Below the pieces are notes generated by a model, which did no database searches, was not told the DNA's origin, and saw nothing but the letters and a program-made list of their open reading frames with translations. 64,000 nt of DNA from JBBQZU01 sp038207425 (GTDB lineage Bacteria; Bacteroidota; Bacteroidia; Flavobacteriales_D; Cryomorphaceae): positions 16,400 through 80,399 of the forward strand of contig JBBQZU010000017.1 in assembly GCA_038207425.1 (NCBI GenBank), given 5' to 3'. The translations under genes and the position numbers were made by a program. Positions 41,043 to 50,865 of this stretch are shown here, piece by piece. Position 1 is the stretch's first letter, and each line of letters begins with the position of its first letter.

Positions 41043-43637
41043 TTACTCATCGTCGGTTTTCGGTTCTTCCGACTCTTTGGCTTTCTTGCCTTTGATAATT
41101 TTTATTTGAACTTCATCCTTTTCCTTTTTGTAGCCGATGGTAATAGTATCGCCTTCTTCAAGGTTGGCGTTGATTATTTCTTCGGCCAGTGGATCTTCGA
41201 TGTACTTTTGAATGGCGCGCTTTAGAGGCCTTGCACCAAACTTCTCATCAAAACCACGCTCTGCGATGACGTCCTTAGCCTGGTCAGTCATCTTAATTTT
41301 GTAGCCAAGCGCTGAAATACGGCCATAAAGTTTCGCCAACTCTATATCAATCACTTTGTGAATATGTCCGCGGTTAAGTGAATTAAAAATCACCACGTCG
41401 TCAATTCTGTTCAGGAATTCGGGAGCAAAAGCTTTTTTAAGCGCACTTTGAATGATAGCATGCTGTGCGGTGGCTTCTGCTTCTACACGGGCTTTTGTAC
41501 CAAAGCCAACACCAGTGCCAAAATCGCTCAACTGGCGTGCACCTATATTCGATGTCATAATAATAATGGTGTTCCTGAAGTCAATTCTGCGACCGAGGCT
41601 ATCAGTAAGCTGGCCATCGTCAAGGGCCTGAAGCAGCAGGTTGAACACATCAGGGTGTGCCTTTTCTATTTCGTCAAGAAGTATAATCGAGTAGGGGCGA
41701 CGTCTTACTTTTTCGGTAAGTTGCCCACCTTCTTCATAGCCGATGTAGCCGGGAGGGGCTCCAATAAGCCTGCTCACGGCAAATTTTTCCATGTATTCGC
41801 TCATGTCGATACGAATCAAGGCGTCTTCGCTCTGAAAGAGAAATTTGGCTAGCTCTTTTGCAAGTTGGGTTTTACCTACACCGGTTGGCCCCAGAAATAT
41901 GAATGACCCTATCGGTTTGTTAGGATCTTTCAAGCCTGCCCTGTTGCGTTGTATGGCCTTAACTACTTTCTTGATGGCTTCTTCCTGCCCTATTACTTTG
42001 CCTTGCAGGTCTTCATTCATGCGCGAAAGCCTTCCGCTTTCTTTCTCAGCAATCCGACGTACCGGAATACCAGTCATCATAGAAACCACCTCTTCTACAT
42101 TGTCAACAGTTACGGTAACTCTGTGATTCTTCGATTCTTCTTCCCAGCGGTTCTTGGCCCTTTCTAGCTCTTCTATAAGTCCGCGTTCCTTGTCGCGAAG
42201 TTTGGCAGCTTCCTCATATTTCTGGCTTCGAACCACGCGGTTTTTTTCTTCCTTGATCTCTTCAATTTTCTTTTCCGCTTCAATGATTTCTGTAGGCACA
42301 TTGATGTTGGTAATATGCACACGTGAACCTACTTCATCCAGAGCGTCAATGGCCTTATCAGGCAAATGCCTGTCAGAGACATACCTTGCAGTTAGTGTTA
42401 CGCAAGCATTTATCGCTTCAGGAGTGTATACCACCATGTGATGTTCTTCGTACTTCTCCTTTATATTGTGAAGTATTTGTATTGTTTCTTCAACTGTGGT
42501 TGGCTCTACAATTACTTTTTGGAAGCGTCGTTCAAGAGCACCGTCTTTCTCAATGTACTGACGGTATTCGTCGAGGGTAGTAGCGCCGATGCATTGTATT
42601 TCGCCGCGGGCAAGCGCAGGTTTAAACATATTGGATGCATCAAGGGAGCCACTGGCACCTCCTGCACCTACAATTGTATGAATCTCATCTATGAAAAGTA
42701 TTACATCAGGTGACTTTTCCAACTCATTCATCACAGCCTTCATACGTTCTTCAAACTGACCCCGATATTTGGTACCTGCCACCAGTGAAGCTACATCAAG
42801 TGAAACGATGCGCTTATCAAAAAGCACCCTAGAAACTTTGCGTTGAGTGATGCGAAGAGCAAGCCCTTCGGCAATCGCCGATTTACCTACACCAGGTTCA
42901 CCAATCAACACAGGATTGTTTTTCTTTCTTCGCGACAGGATTTGCGAAACCCTTTCAATTTCGTTCTCCCGACCTACTATTGGGTCAAGCTTTCCGTCTT
43001 CTGCCATTTTGGTAAGGTCGCGACCGAAATTATCGAGCACAGGAGTTTTTGACTTGGAGTCGCCCGGTTTGCGCTGAGTACTGCCCTGCGATGCAGAAAA
43101 CCCTGATGACATATCATCTTCATCATCATCGTTAGGCCCGGGGAAATCAGCCCTTGGCATATCGGTTTTTTGTTCCTGCCCAGCCCTTCCCGCCTGAGTT
43201 CCTGAGCGCATAGTTTCAAGTTCTTCGCGCACCGAGTCATAGTCAATATTGAACTTCAACAATGATCGCGTAGCTACATTGTCTTCATCCTTAAGTATGC
43301 TAAGCAACAAATGCTCGGTTCCTATGGTCGGGCTTTTGAACAGCTTTGCTTCTAAGTAGGTAATTTTCAAAACCTTCTCAGCCTGCTTTACAAGAGGAAT
43401 ATTGCCAAGATTTCCGCTTTTGGCGGAAGCCGCACGTGTAGATGACTCTACCACGCGACGAAGTTCTTTCAGGTTAACCCCTAGAGATTTCATAATCTGT
43501 ATGGCAGTACCTTCGCCTTCTCTGATAATGCCGAGCAAAAGGTGCTCAACTCCTATAAAGTCGTGGCCTAGTCGCAGCGCTTCTTCACGGCTGTAACTTA
43601 TGACGTCTTTCACACGTGGTGAAAACTTTGCTTCCAT
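41043..43637 (-). CDS. clpC: ATP-dependent Clp protease ATP-binding subunit ClpC
   Basis: An 864-residue class I Clp/Hsp100 unfoldase that feeds proteins to ClpP. The N-terminal double Clp-N repeat is present (FSPRVKDVISYSREEALRLG, IGVEHLLLGIIREGEGTA). The first AAA module has Walker A GEPGVGKSA at ~246 and FIDEIHTIVGAG. A UVR-type segment (YEEAAKLRDKERGLIEELER) in the middle separates ClpC from ClpA/B. The second AAA module has GPTGVGKTQ near 583, LLDEIEKAHPDV and the C-terminal D2-small domain. The length is normal. A Gly/Asp/Ser-rich linker near 160-200 is poorly conserved in general. Promoter candidate at 43715-43722. Confidence 0.97.
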   Translation of the reverse strand: MEAKFSPRVKDVISYSREEALRLGHDFIGVEHLLLGIIREGEGTAIQIMKSLGVNLKELRRVVESSTRAASAKSGNLGNIPLVKQAEKVLKITYLEAKLFKSPTIGTEHLLLSILKDEDNVATRSLLKFNIDYDSVREELETMRSGTQAGRAGQEQKTDMPRADFPGPNDDDEDDMSSGFSASQGSTQRKPGDSKSKTPVLDNFGRDLTKMAEDGKLDPIVGRENEIERVSQILSRRKKNNPVLIGEPGVGKSAIAEGLALRITQRKVSRVLFDKRIVSLDVASLVAGTKYRGQFEERMKAVMNELEKSPDVILFIDEIHTIVGAGGASGSLDASNMFKPALARGEIQCIGATTLDEYRQYIEKDGALERRFQKVIVEPTTVEETIQILHNIKEKYEEHHMVVYTPEAINACVTLTARYVSDRHLPDKAIDALDEVGSRVHITNINVPTEIIEAEKKIEEIKEEKNRVVRSQKYEEAAKLRDKERGLIEELERAKNRWEEESKNHRVTVTVDNVEEVVSMMTGIPVRRIAEKESGRLSRMNEDLQGKVIGQEEAIKKVVKAIQRNRAGLKDPNKPIGSFIFLGPTGVGKTQLAKELAKFLFQSEDALIRIDMSEYMEKFAVSRLIGAPPGYIGYEEGGQLTEKVRRRPYSIILLDEIEKAHPDVFNLLLQALDDGQLTDSLGRRIDFRNTIIIMTSNIGARQLSDFGTGVGFGTKARVEAEATAQHAIIQSALKKAFAPEFLNRIDDVVIFNSLNRGHIHKVIDIELAKLYGRISALGYKIKMTDQAKDVIAERGFDEKFGARPLKRAIQKYIEDPLAEEIINANLEEGDTITIGYKKEKDEVQIKIIKGKKAKESEEPKTDDE

Positions 43638-43714
43638 GTTCTAATTGTTAAAGTTTTGACCCTATTCCCGCAACTGGCAATTAACTCCGAATTTACAGTG
43701 AATAACGGTATTTT

Positions 43715-43722
43715 CAAATATA
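43715..43722 (-). promoter_or_regulatory. candidate -7 element TATATTTG for clpC
   Basis: On the minus strand TATATTTG matches TAnnTTTG exactly, about 77 bp before the clpC ATG. A -33 element is not clear. No CtsR-type or CIRCE heat-shock operator was seen in the region. Confidence 0.4.
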
Positions 43723-43826
43723 TGTTGATAATAACATCGGTCATCTCTATCAAAAGCCTTTTTATTGCACAGGTTTTTGTTGAAAATTAAGACTGTTAAC
43801 CAACATCTTGCCGCAATGGATTTAAG

Positions 43827-43834
43827 TACCTTCG
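43827..43834 (+). promoter_or_regulatory. candidate -7 element TACCTTCG for gyrA
   Basis: TACCTTCG lies 52 bp before the gyrA ATG with TTG at 43808-43810 (16-bp spacer). It is the same octamer found before pyrD and the LTD gene at 13.5 kb. Confidence 0.4.
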
Positions 43835-43886
43835 CGGGTCGTGTCTTACGACATCAAAAACCGTACATTTTTCAAAAGAACACAAA

Positions 43887-46418
43887 ATGGCAGAAGGAGA
43901 AAAGATCATACCTATTAATATTGAAGACGAGATGCGTTCGGCATACATCGACTATTCGATGTCGGTGATTGTATCAAGGGCATTGCCCGATGTGCGCGAT
44001 GGCTTGAAGCCGGTTCACAGAAGGGTTTTATATGGTATGCTTGATCTTGGGGTACTTTCTAACAGGCCTTATAAGAAGTCAGCACGTATTGTCGGTGAGG
44101 TGCTTGGTAAATACCACCCTCATGGCGACTCGTCCGTATACGACGCAATGGTGCGTATGGCCCAGGTATGGTCACTGAGGTATCCACTTGTAGATGGTCA
44201 GGGTAATTTTGGTTCGGTAGATGGTGATAGCCCGGCTGCTATGCGTTATACCGAGGCACGCTTACGCAAAATCGCTGAAGAATTAATTTCAGATCTCGAT
44301 AAGGAAACCGTTGATTTTCAAAATAATTTCGATGATTCGCTCACAGAGCCTACCGTACTCCCTACCCGTGTACCAAACCTGCTGGTAAATGGAGCGAGTG
44401 GCATTGCAGTGGGTATGGCTACAAACATGCCACCGCATAACCTTACTGAAGTAATTAATGCCATAGTGGCATGTATTGACAACCCCGAAATTGATATCGC
44501 AGGTTTGATGGAACATGTTAAAGCTCCAGATTTCCCTACTGGTGGAACAATATATGGATACGAAGGAGTGAAGCTGGCTTTTGAAACTGGCCGCGGCCGT
44601 GTGCTGATCAGAGCTAAAGCTTCATTTGAAGAAATACGCGAAGGGCGTGAAGCAATTATCGTTACAGAAATACCATTTCAGGTAAATAAAGCTGAAATGA
44701 TTAAGAAAACGGCCGACCTTGTAAATGATAAGAAAATAGAAGGCATCAGCGACCTTCGTGATGAGAGCGATCGCAATGGAATGCGCATAGTTTATGAACT
44801 GAAGAGAGATGCCATCCCGAATGTGGTACTCAATAAACTTTACAAGTATACTGCGCTGCAGAGCTCTTTCTCAGTCAACAATATTGCTCTTGTAAAAGGG
44901 AGACCCGTTATGCTCAATCTAAAAGATATGATTGAGCTCTTTGTGGAGCACCGCCATGATGTGGTAGTGCGCAGAACGCAATATGAGCTTCGTAAAGCTG
45001 AAGAACGCGCCCATATCCTTGAAGGCTTACTCATAGCGCTTGATAATCTTGACGAGGTAATAACCCTTATCCGCGCTAGCAACACGCCCGAGGACGCCCG
45101 AAACGGACTTATGGAGCGATTCGGCCTTTCTGAAATTCAGAGCAGGGCAATTCTCGATATGCGCTTACAGAAGCTTACCGGACTTGAGCGCGATAAAGTG
45201 CGCGAAGAACATGCTGATCTTATGAAGCTCATTGACTATCTGAAGTCAATACTCGATAATGAAGTGCTCAGAATGAAGATCATCAAAGACGAGTTGATTG
45301 AAATCAGGGATAAGTACGGTGACGAACGCCGCTCAGTCATTGAGTACAGTGCAAACGAAATGAGCATAGAAGACCTTATCGCTGATGAGGAAGTGGTAGT
45401 CACTGTTTCCCACATGGGCTATATTAAAAGAACACCACTCATAGAATACAAAACCCAAAGCAGGGGAGGTGTTGGCTCAAAAGGCAGCACCACGCGTGAC
45501 GAAGACTTTCTGGAGCAGCTTTTCGTGGCTACAAACCATAACTACCTGCTTATTTTCACCGAAAAAGGAAAGTGTTTTTGGATGAGAATCTTCGAAATTC
45601 CGGAAGGAACAAAAATTTCTAAAGGCCGCGCCATTCAGAACCTCATTAATATTGAGCAGGATGATAAAATCATGGCATATATCAACGTAGAAAATCTTAA
45701 AGATGTGGAGTACATCAATAAGCACTACGTGATTATGGCTACCAAAAATGGTGTGGTAAAGAAAACCAGCCTGGAGTCATACTCTCGCCCGCGTGCAAAC
45801 GGTATCAATGCAATCACCATTAAAGATGGCGATCAATTGCTCGAGGCAAAACTTACAAATGGTACTACAGAGATTATTCTTGCCAAGAAAAGTGGTAAGG
45901 CCATTCGCTTTAATGAAAGCGCAGTGCGCGCTGTAGGTCGCAACTCGCAAGGTGTAAAAGGTGTGACCCTTGAAGGCAAAAATGACGAAGTGATCGGAAT
46001 GGTGTGCATTGACGACCCACAAACAAATATACTCGTAGTAAGCGAGAAAGGCTACGGAAAACGAAGCAATCTCGACGACTACCGCATTACCAACCGTGGC
46101 GGAAAGGGAGTGAAAACACTGAACATAACCGACAAGACAGGTGCACTCATCGCTATAAAAGCCGTTACCGATACGGATGACCTGATGATTATCAACAAAA
46201 GCGGTATCGCTATAAGAATGGGTGTTGCCGAGCTAAGAATCATGGGAAGAGCAACCCAGGGTGTGCGACTTATTAACCTCAGAAACAATGACGAGATAGC
46301 CGCTGTGGCCCGCGTTGAAGCCAGTGAAGGTGATGCATCAATTCTGTTAGGTGACGGTGATGTTGATCTTGACGGCCCTGTGTCTGATGTTTCTTCAGAT
46401 GAGAATGCGGATGATTGA
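43887..46418 (+). CDS. gyrA: DNA gyrase subunit A
   Basis: An 843-residue GyrA. The breakage-reunion domain has the catalytic tyrosine Y121 in AAMRYTEARL. The quinolone-region residues equivalent to E. coli Ser83 and Asp87 are S82 and D86 (HGDSSVYDA), i.e. the susceptible type. The C-terminal six-bladed wrapping domain starts with a GyrA-box-like QSRGGVGSKG and contains the repeat NRGGKGVKTLNI; the box supports gyrase rather than topoisomerase IV. The last ~30 residues are acidic, as usual. The stop is at 46416-46418 and a terminator candidate follows at 46588. Confidence 0.97.
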   Translation: MAEGEKIIPINIEDEMRSAYIDYSMSVIVSRALPDVRDGLKPVHRRVLYGMLDLGVLSNRPYKKSARIVGEVLGKYHPHGDSSVYDAMVRMAQVWSLRYPLVDGQGNFGSVDGDSPAAMRYTEARLRKIAEELISDLDKETVDFQNNFDDSLTEPTVLPTRVPNLLVNGASGIAVGMATNMPPHNLTEVINAIVACIDNPEIDIAGLMEHVKAPDFPTGGTIYGYEGVKLAFETGRGRVLIRAKASFEEIREGREAIIVTEIPFQVNKAEMIKKTADLVNDKKIEGISDLRDESDRNGMRIVYELKRDAIPNVVLNKLYKYTALQSSFSVNNIALVKGRPVMLNLKDMIELFVEHRHDVVVRRTQYELRKAEERAHILEGLLIALDNLDEVITLIRASNTPEDARNGLMERFGLSEIQSRAILDMRLQKLTGLERDKVREEHADLMKLIDYLKSILDNEVLRMKIIKDELIEIRDKYGDERRSVIEYSANEMSIEDLIADEEVVVTVSHMGYIKRTPLIEYKTQSRGGVGSKGSTTRDEDFLEQLFVATNHNYLLIFTEKGKCFWMRIFEIPEGTKISKGRAIQNLINIEQDDKIMAYINVENLKDVEYINKHYVIMATKNGVVKKTSLESYSRPRANGINAITIKDGDQLLEAKLTNGTTEIILAKKSGKAIRFNESAVRAVGRNSQGVKGVTLEGKNDEVIGMVCIDDPQTNILVVSEKGYGKRSNLDDYRITNRGGKGVKTLNITDKTGALIAIKAVTDTDDLMIINKSGIAIRMGVAELRIMGRATQGVRLINLRNNDEIAAVARVEASEGDASILLGDGDVDLDGPVSDVSSDENADD

Positions 46419-46587
46419 TTGAACCACTCATAAGGCACTTTAGATGACATTGCCAACTAACTTGCATGTGGAGTGTATTCAAAAAATGGAACGGTTATTT
46501 TCAATAGCAATGGCGAAATGATGTCTGTAGGAGATATTGATTTAGAAGTGATATATTGAGATAAGAATCTTATAGTTTAAAAGAATG

Positions 46588-46613
46588 GAACCGCTTTCCA
46601 GCGGTTCTTTTCT
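46588..46613 (+). terminator. Rho-independent terminator downstream of gyrA
   Basis: GAACCGCT (46588-46595), loop TTCC, AGCGGTTC (46600-46607) is a perfect 8-bp stem followed by TTTTCTTT. It lies 170 bp after the gyrA stop; the 263-bp gap holds a short coding-like remnant and no gene. Confidence 0.7.
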
Positions 46614-46681
46614 TTGAATAAAGTTCAGAGCTGATCTGAGGAGAGAACATTAATAGTATTCCAATTGCAATAGCTTTTTCA

Positions 46682-47176
46682 TTACTCAAAAGTAACAGGA
46701 GCACAGCGGATTACTTCCTGTTTGATCCACGCTATTTTTTCTGAGTGCCACAAGTAAGTTTCGCCCATGGCATGCACTACGCTCTCCTGCGGTGTTTGAG
46801 TATTTTGCATACTCAAAGTTGAGTTGCTCCGATCAAATTGAATGCGCGATTCATACGTATAGATACTTGCATCAGGATTGGTGCGGGTGAGCGCAGTGTT
46901 TACTGCACCATTGTCATGAAATGTGAATGTTGTAAAAACGGTAAAACTCTGATGTGTGTTTTCTATCCTGTAAATAGATTTGCCTTTGCAGTTAAAAATT
47001 TCATAGGTCTTTCTGCCAGCTAACCAAGGGGTTTCATACATGGAGATACTACCGTTGGTGAAGTAATAAAAAGTTGTATCGGCTGCATTTTTAGTGAAAG
47101 CCGCTGTGCTCAAGATGCAAAACAACATTAGCACAGTGGTGACCGGTATCTTACATCTAATTAAATTTCTGTTCAT
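46682..47176 (-). CDS. small secreted protein of unknown function
   Basis: A 164-residue protein with a cleavable leader ending near TAAFTKNA. The mature part is beta-rich (DTTFYYFTNGSISMYETPWL, GRKTYEIFNCKGKSIYRIEN, TVFTTFTFHDNGAV) and ends with a helical WHSEKIAWIKQEVIR segment. I do not recognise the family. It is divergent from the radical SAM gene (154-bp gap) and shows no sign of being its peptide substrate. Confidence 0.65.
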   Translation of the reverse strand: MNRNLIRCKIPVTTVLMLFCILSTAAFTKNAADTTFYYFTNGSISMYETPWLAGRKTYEIFNCKGKSIYRIENTHQSFTVFTTFTFHDNGAVNTALTRTNPDASIYTYESRIQFDRSNSTLSMQNTQTPQESVVHAMGETYLWHSEKIAWIKQEVIRCAPVTFE

Positions 47177-47296
47177 AGCCTCAGTTTGAAATCAAGTTTC
47201 AAATTCTAAGCCAAATATTGATTTTAACCCTTAATATGATGCGCATCATTGCTTTATAGACACCATCTTCATTGGTGTCAGAAATAGTTTAACGCA

Positions 47297-47304
47297 TATC
47301 TTTG
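47297..47304 (+). promoter_or_regulatory. candidate -7 element TATCTTTG for the radical SAM gene
   Basis: An exact TAnnTTTG match 26 bp before the TTG start at 47331. TTG at 47272-47274 is the nearest -33-like triplet with a 22-bp spacer, so the fit is partial. Confidence 0.45.
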
Positions 47305-47330
47305 CCAAAAACTGGGTCAACATTTTCCAA

Positions 47331-49532
47331 TTGAAAGAAATTTTACTCATAACGCCTCCATTTACACAGCTCAATACCCCGTATCCGGCAACTGCATACT
47401 TGAAGGGATTTTTGAATACAAAGAAGATATCATCCTTTCAGGTTGATTTGGGAATTGAAGTGATTCTGAAGCTTTTTTCGAAATCAACGTTTAGAGAACT
47501 TTTTGATCAGGCTGATGAAAAAAAAAGCATCCTATCAGACAATTGCCGGCGAATATATTCCGTGAGGGCCGATTATCTTCAACCGCTTGACGATGTAATC
47601 CACTTTTTGCAAGGCAAAAATCCCACCCTAGCGCGAAATATATCAATCGACGGTTTTCTACCACAAGCATCGCGTTTTGAGCAGATTGATGACATGGAGT
47701 GGGCATTTGGCGCTATGGGTATACAAGACAAGGCAAAGCATTACGCCACATTATACCTTGAAGATCTTTCAGACTTTATTGTTGAATGCATAGACCCCAA
47801 TTTTGGTTTCAGCCGATATGCCGAGCGCCTAGGCCGCAGCGCCAACTCCTTTGATGAACTCTATGATTTTCTTCAATTGGAGCCCACCTATATTGATCAG
47901 ATTGCTTTGACAATTTTAAAAGAGAGAATCAAAGATGTGGAGCCTGGAATGGTGTGCCTTTCAGTTCCCTTTCCAGGTAATTTATATAGCGCTTTCAGAT
48001 GCGCTCAATATATCAGAAAGCAACACCCGGAAATAGTTGTTGCAATGGGCGGTGGATTTCCAAATACAGAACTGCGCTCACTTTCCGACCCCCGAGTATT
48101 TGAATTTTTCAACTACATCACGCTCGATGATGGAGAGTTGCCGATAGAGCTGCTTATAAACAACATATTGGTTCACCAAGGCGAAAATGCTGACATACCT
48201 GAATTAAAGCGCACTTTTCAGATGCTAAATGGGGCGGTGTTTTATAATGACCGTTCTAAACGCCTTGATTACCGTCAGGCAGAAGTGGGCACGCCCGACT
48301 ATTCAGACTTATTGCTTGGTGAGTATATTTCAGTAATTGAAATAGCGAACCCGATGCACAGTTTGTGGAGCGATGGTAGGTGGAATAAGCTCACTATGGC
48401 TCACGGCTGCTACTGGGGTAAATGCACTTTCTGCGACATTTCGCTTGACTATATAAAACGCTATGAACCAATAGCCGCCGTGATGCTTGTCGATAGAATG
48501 CAGGAACTCATCGCACAAACCGGTGAGAATGGTTTTCACTTTGTGGATGAAGCAGCACCACCGGCATTGATGAAGGCACTTGCGATTGAAATCATTAGGC
48601 GAAAGCTAAGTGTAACGTGGTGGACCAACATACGCTTCGAGAAAAATTTTACTCCTGACCTATGTATACTGCTCAGAGCATCGGGTTGCATAGCCGTATC
48701 AGGCGGGCTCGAAGTAGCTTCTGATAGGTTGCTCAAGCTCATTGATAAAGGTGTTACAGTGGAGCAAGTGGCTAAGGTAACAAATAATTTTACCGAGGCG
48801 GGAATTATGGTACACGCTTATCTTATGTATGGCTATCCTACTCAAACTGTGCAGGAAACAGTTGACAGTCTCGAAATTGTGCGCCAACTTTTTGAAATGG
48901 AAATTATTCAATCAGGATTCTGGCATCAGTTTGCCTTAACAGCCCATAGTCCCGTCGGGATGAACCCTGCTGATTACGGAGTAATCCCATTGCACCGGGA
49001 TATTTCATTTGCCAATAACGATGTGCAGTTCGAAGATTCAACCGGAATTGATCATTCCAAATTTAGCTTCGCCCTGAAAAAATCGCTCTTTAATTTTATG
49101 CGCGGTATTGGATTTGACAAACCGCTTCAATTCTGGTTCGACTTCAAAATTCCGAAAACATCTATCAGTCCTGACTACATAATGAATTGTTTGGACGAAG
49201 AAAGCGGATATTCCATAAAAACGAATGCCAAAGTATTGTGGTTAGGCACATTGCCACTCTCTCAGCAAAAAGTTAAAACCAAGCGGGGGAGGACCACCGA
49301 ACAAGTAGAATTGACCTTTCATAACAAGATGGATCAAATTCAGATTAGCCTTGAAAAGGAGAAAGGTGAATGGCTGATGCATATTTTGGAAAGGTTAAAA
49401 CCACAGGAGCCAAAAATGCTTTCATTCGAAGATGTAAAATCGGACTTTGAGATTAAATTTGATGATTTCGAATTATTCTGGTGGTCGAAACCCATTCAGA
49501 TGCTCAGGGAGCATGGATTGCTGTTGCTTTGA
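47331..49532 (+). CDS. radical SAM protein with B12-binding-type N-terminal domain and a CX4CX2C cluster motif
   Basis: A 733-residue protein. The N-terminal ~300 residues look like a cobalamin-binding-type Rossmann domain (MKEILLITPPFTQLNTPYPA, GMVCLSVPFPGNLYSAF, VVAMGGGFPNTELR) but no DxHxxG is present. The radical SAM domain contains C360-Y-W-G-K-C365-T-F-C368, a CX4CX2C instead of the canonical CX3CX2C; RiPP-maturation enzymes with CWWGxxxxxCTFC-type insertions are the nearest pattern I know. VDEAAPPALM and VSGGLEVASDRLLKLIDKG follow as in B12-dependent radical SAM enzymes. A ~120-residue C-terminal extension is unassigned. The start is TTG at 47331: it opens the Rossmann strand directly and no ATG is upstream in frame. 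Substrate unknown. Confidence 0.85.
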   Translation: MKEILLITPPFTQLNTPYPATAYLKGFLNTKKISSFQVDLGIEVILKLFSKSTFRELFDQADEKKSILSDNCRRIYSVRADYLQPLDDVIHFLQGKNPTLARNISIDGFLPQASRFEQIDDMEWAFGAMGIQDKAKHYATLYLEDLSDFIVECIDPNFGFSRYAERLGRSANSFDELYDFLQLEPTYIDQIALTILKERIKDVEPGMVCLSVPFPGNLYSAFRCAQYIRKQHPEIVVAMGGGFPNTELRSLSDPRVFEFFNYITLDDGELPIELLINNILVHQGENADIPELKRTFQMLNGAVFYNDRSKRLDYRQAEVGTPDYSDLLLGEYISVIEIANPMHSLWSDGRWNKLTMAHGCYWGKCTFCDISLDYIKRYEPIAAVMLVDRMQELIAQTGENGFHFVDEAAPPALMKALAIEIIRRKLSVTWWTNIRFEKNFTPDLCILLRASGCIAVSGGLEVASDRLLKLIDKGVTVEQVAKVTNNFTEAGIMVHAYLMYGYPTQTVQETVDSLEIVRQLFEMEIIQSGFWHQFALTAHSPVGMNPADYGVIPLHRDISFANNDVQFEDSTGIDHSKFSFALKKSLFNFMRGIGFDKPLQFWFDFKIPKTSISPDYIMNCLDEESGYSIKTNAKVLWLGTLPLSQQKVKTKRGRTTEQVELTFHNKMDQIQISLEKEKGEWLMHILERLKPQEPKMLSFEDVKSDFEIKFDDFELFWWSKPIQMLREHGLLLL

Positions 49533-49574
49533 CTAGCAATGGATTGCACAAATTTATCATTTCCCGAAAGGAAA

Positions 49575-49605
49575 CTTGCAGAGAATAGCGAAAGGGTTAA
49601 TTTTG
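49575..49605 (+). promoter_or_regulatory. promoter of the TPR protein gene
   Basis: CTTG (49575-49578), exactly 19 bp, then TAATTTTG (49598-49605): a full -33/-7 match. Transcription would start ~95-100 bp before the ATG at 49706, leaving a leader of that length. Confidence 0.6.
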
Positions 49606-49705
49606 CGGCAGATTCATTTTTGGTATCGGTTTTGTAAATCGCATCGAAATAATTCGTGAGAAAGATCAAAACCCAATGTCATAACAAGATGCAAAATTTA
49701 AACAC

Positions 49706-50839
49706 ATGAAAAAAATTATCATTGCAGTTTTTGTCACAACCACATCAGCCTTGGCTTTTGGACAACCAGCCAAACAAGTTACCGCCTACAATTATATGCA
49801 GAGCGGAGAGTATTTGAAAGCCCGTGAAGCCATAGATGATGCTGCTGAGAATGAAAAAACCATGGATAAGGAAAAAACTTGGAGATACCGTGGGCAAATT
49901 TATCAGCAACTTGCCTTCAACGATATAGGGTTCGATAAAATTACGGCAGTTAAAGAGTCATTGCGCTCATTTAAAAAAGCAATGGAGCTTGACACAAAAG
50001 ATGCCTGGAAAAAAGAGAATTACAATGATGGGTATGCCCAGGTGCAGATGTATGCTGTAAACCTCGGTATTTTGGCATATAATGAAAATAAATATGCCGA
50101 TGCCAGGGATTATTTTGTGGTCGCAGCCGAAGCTGCCGAAGCTGTTGGCGCAATTGATACCATGGCTACTTATAATAGTGGACTGGCTGCGGAACAAGTG
50201 CAGGACTATGCCGGTGCTGTGAAGCTTTACCAAAAATCTGCTGATATAGGCTATCTCGAAGGCAAGATGTACATCTATATGGCCAATGTGTACGATAAAA
50301 TGGGCGATACTGAAAAGTATTTAGCTATACTGCAAGAAGGAAGAAAAAAATACCCGAACGATTCAGACCTGATAGTATATGAACTGAATTACTATTTGAA
50401 AAACGACCGCTTTGAAGAAGCTGAACGCAACCTGAATCTCGCCATTGAAAAGGAACCTTCTAATAAACAACTGTATTTTTCGCTTGGCGTGGTGTACGAT
50501 AACCTTGGAATGAAGGATAAGGCTATAAAAGCATATTCTGATGCCGTGGCAATTGATGCCAATTACTTTGACGCTGTATACAACATCGGAGCACTTTACT
50601 TTAATCAGGGCGTGGAGATAAATAATGCAGCGAATGATATTCAGGATATTAAAAAGTACAACGCTGCCCGCGCAGAAGCAAAAGAAGTATTCAAGCAAGC
50701 ACTTCCTTTCTTAGAAAAAGCACATGATTTGGAACCAACCGACCTCGGCGCCCTTACGTCGCTTTCACAGCTCTACGCGCTACTTGGTGACAATGAAAAC
50801 TACCTGAAAATTAAAGCCAAGCTAGAAAAAGCAAAATAA
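49706..50839 (+). CDS. periplasmic or outer-membrane-associated TPR protein
   Basis: A 377-residue protein with a leader ending in AFGQ. It is built from about eight tetratricopeptide-type helix pairs (MQSGEYLKAREAIDDAAENE, NENKYADARDYFVVAAEA, VQDYAGAVKLYQKSADIGYL, EAERNLNLAIEKEPSNKQLY, FSLGVVYDNLGMKDKAIKAY, TSLSQLYALLGDNENYLKIK). TPR proteins assemble protein complexes; in Bacteroidota many support the envelope or T9SS. No specific partner can be named. A promoter precedes and a strong terminator follows, so it is monocistronic. Confidence 0.88.
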   Translation: MKKIIIAVFVTTTSALAFGQPAKQVTAYNYMQSGEYLKAREAIDDAAENEKTMDKEKTWRYRGQIYQQLAFNDIGFDKITAVKESLRSFKKAMELDTKDAWKKENYNDGYAQVQMYAVNLGILAYNENKYADARDYFVVAAEAAEAVGAIDTMATYNSGLAAEQVQDYAGAVKLYQKSADIGYLEGKMYIYMANVYDKMGDTEKYLAILQEGRKKYPNDSDLIVYELNYYLKNDRFEEAERNLNLAIEKEPSNKQLYFSLGVVYDNLGMKDKAIKAYSDAVAIDANYFDAVYNIGALYFNQGVEINNAANDIQDIKKYNAARAEAKEVFKQALPFLEKAHDLEPTDLGALTSLSQLYALLGDNENYLKIKAKLEKAK

Positions 50840-50865
50840 TTTTTGAGAACTTTCTTAAAACATTA

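Noticed and set aside
43638..43886. CIRCE or CtsR heat-shock operator before clpC
   Set aside because: No inverted or direct repeat matching either operator was found in the 249-bp gap.
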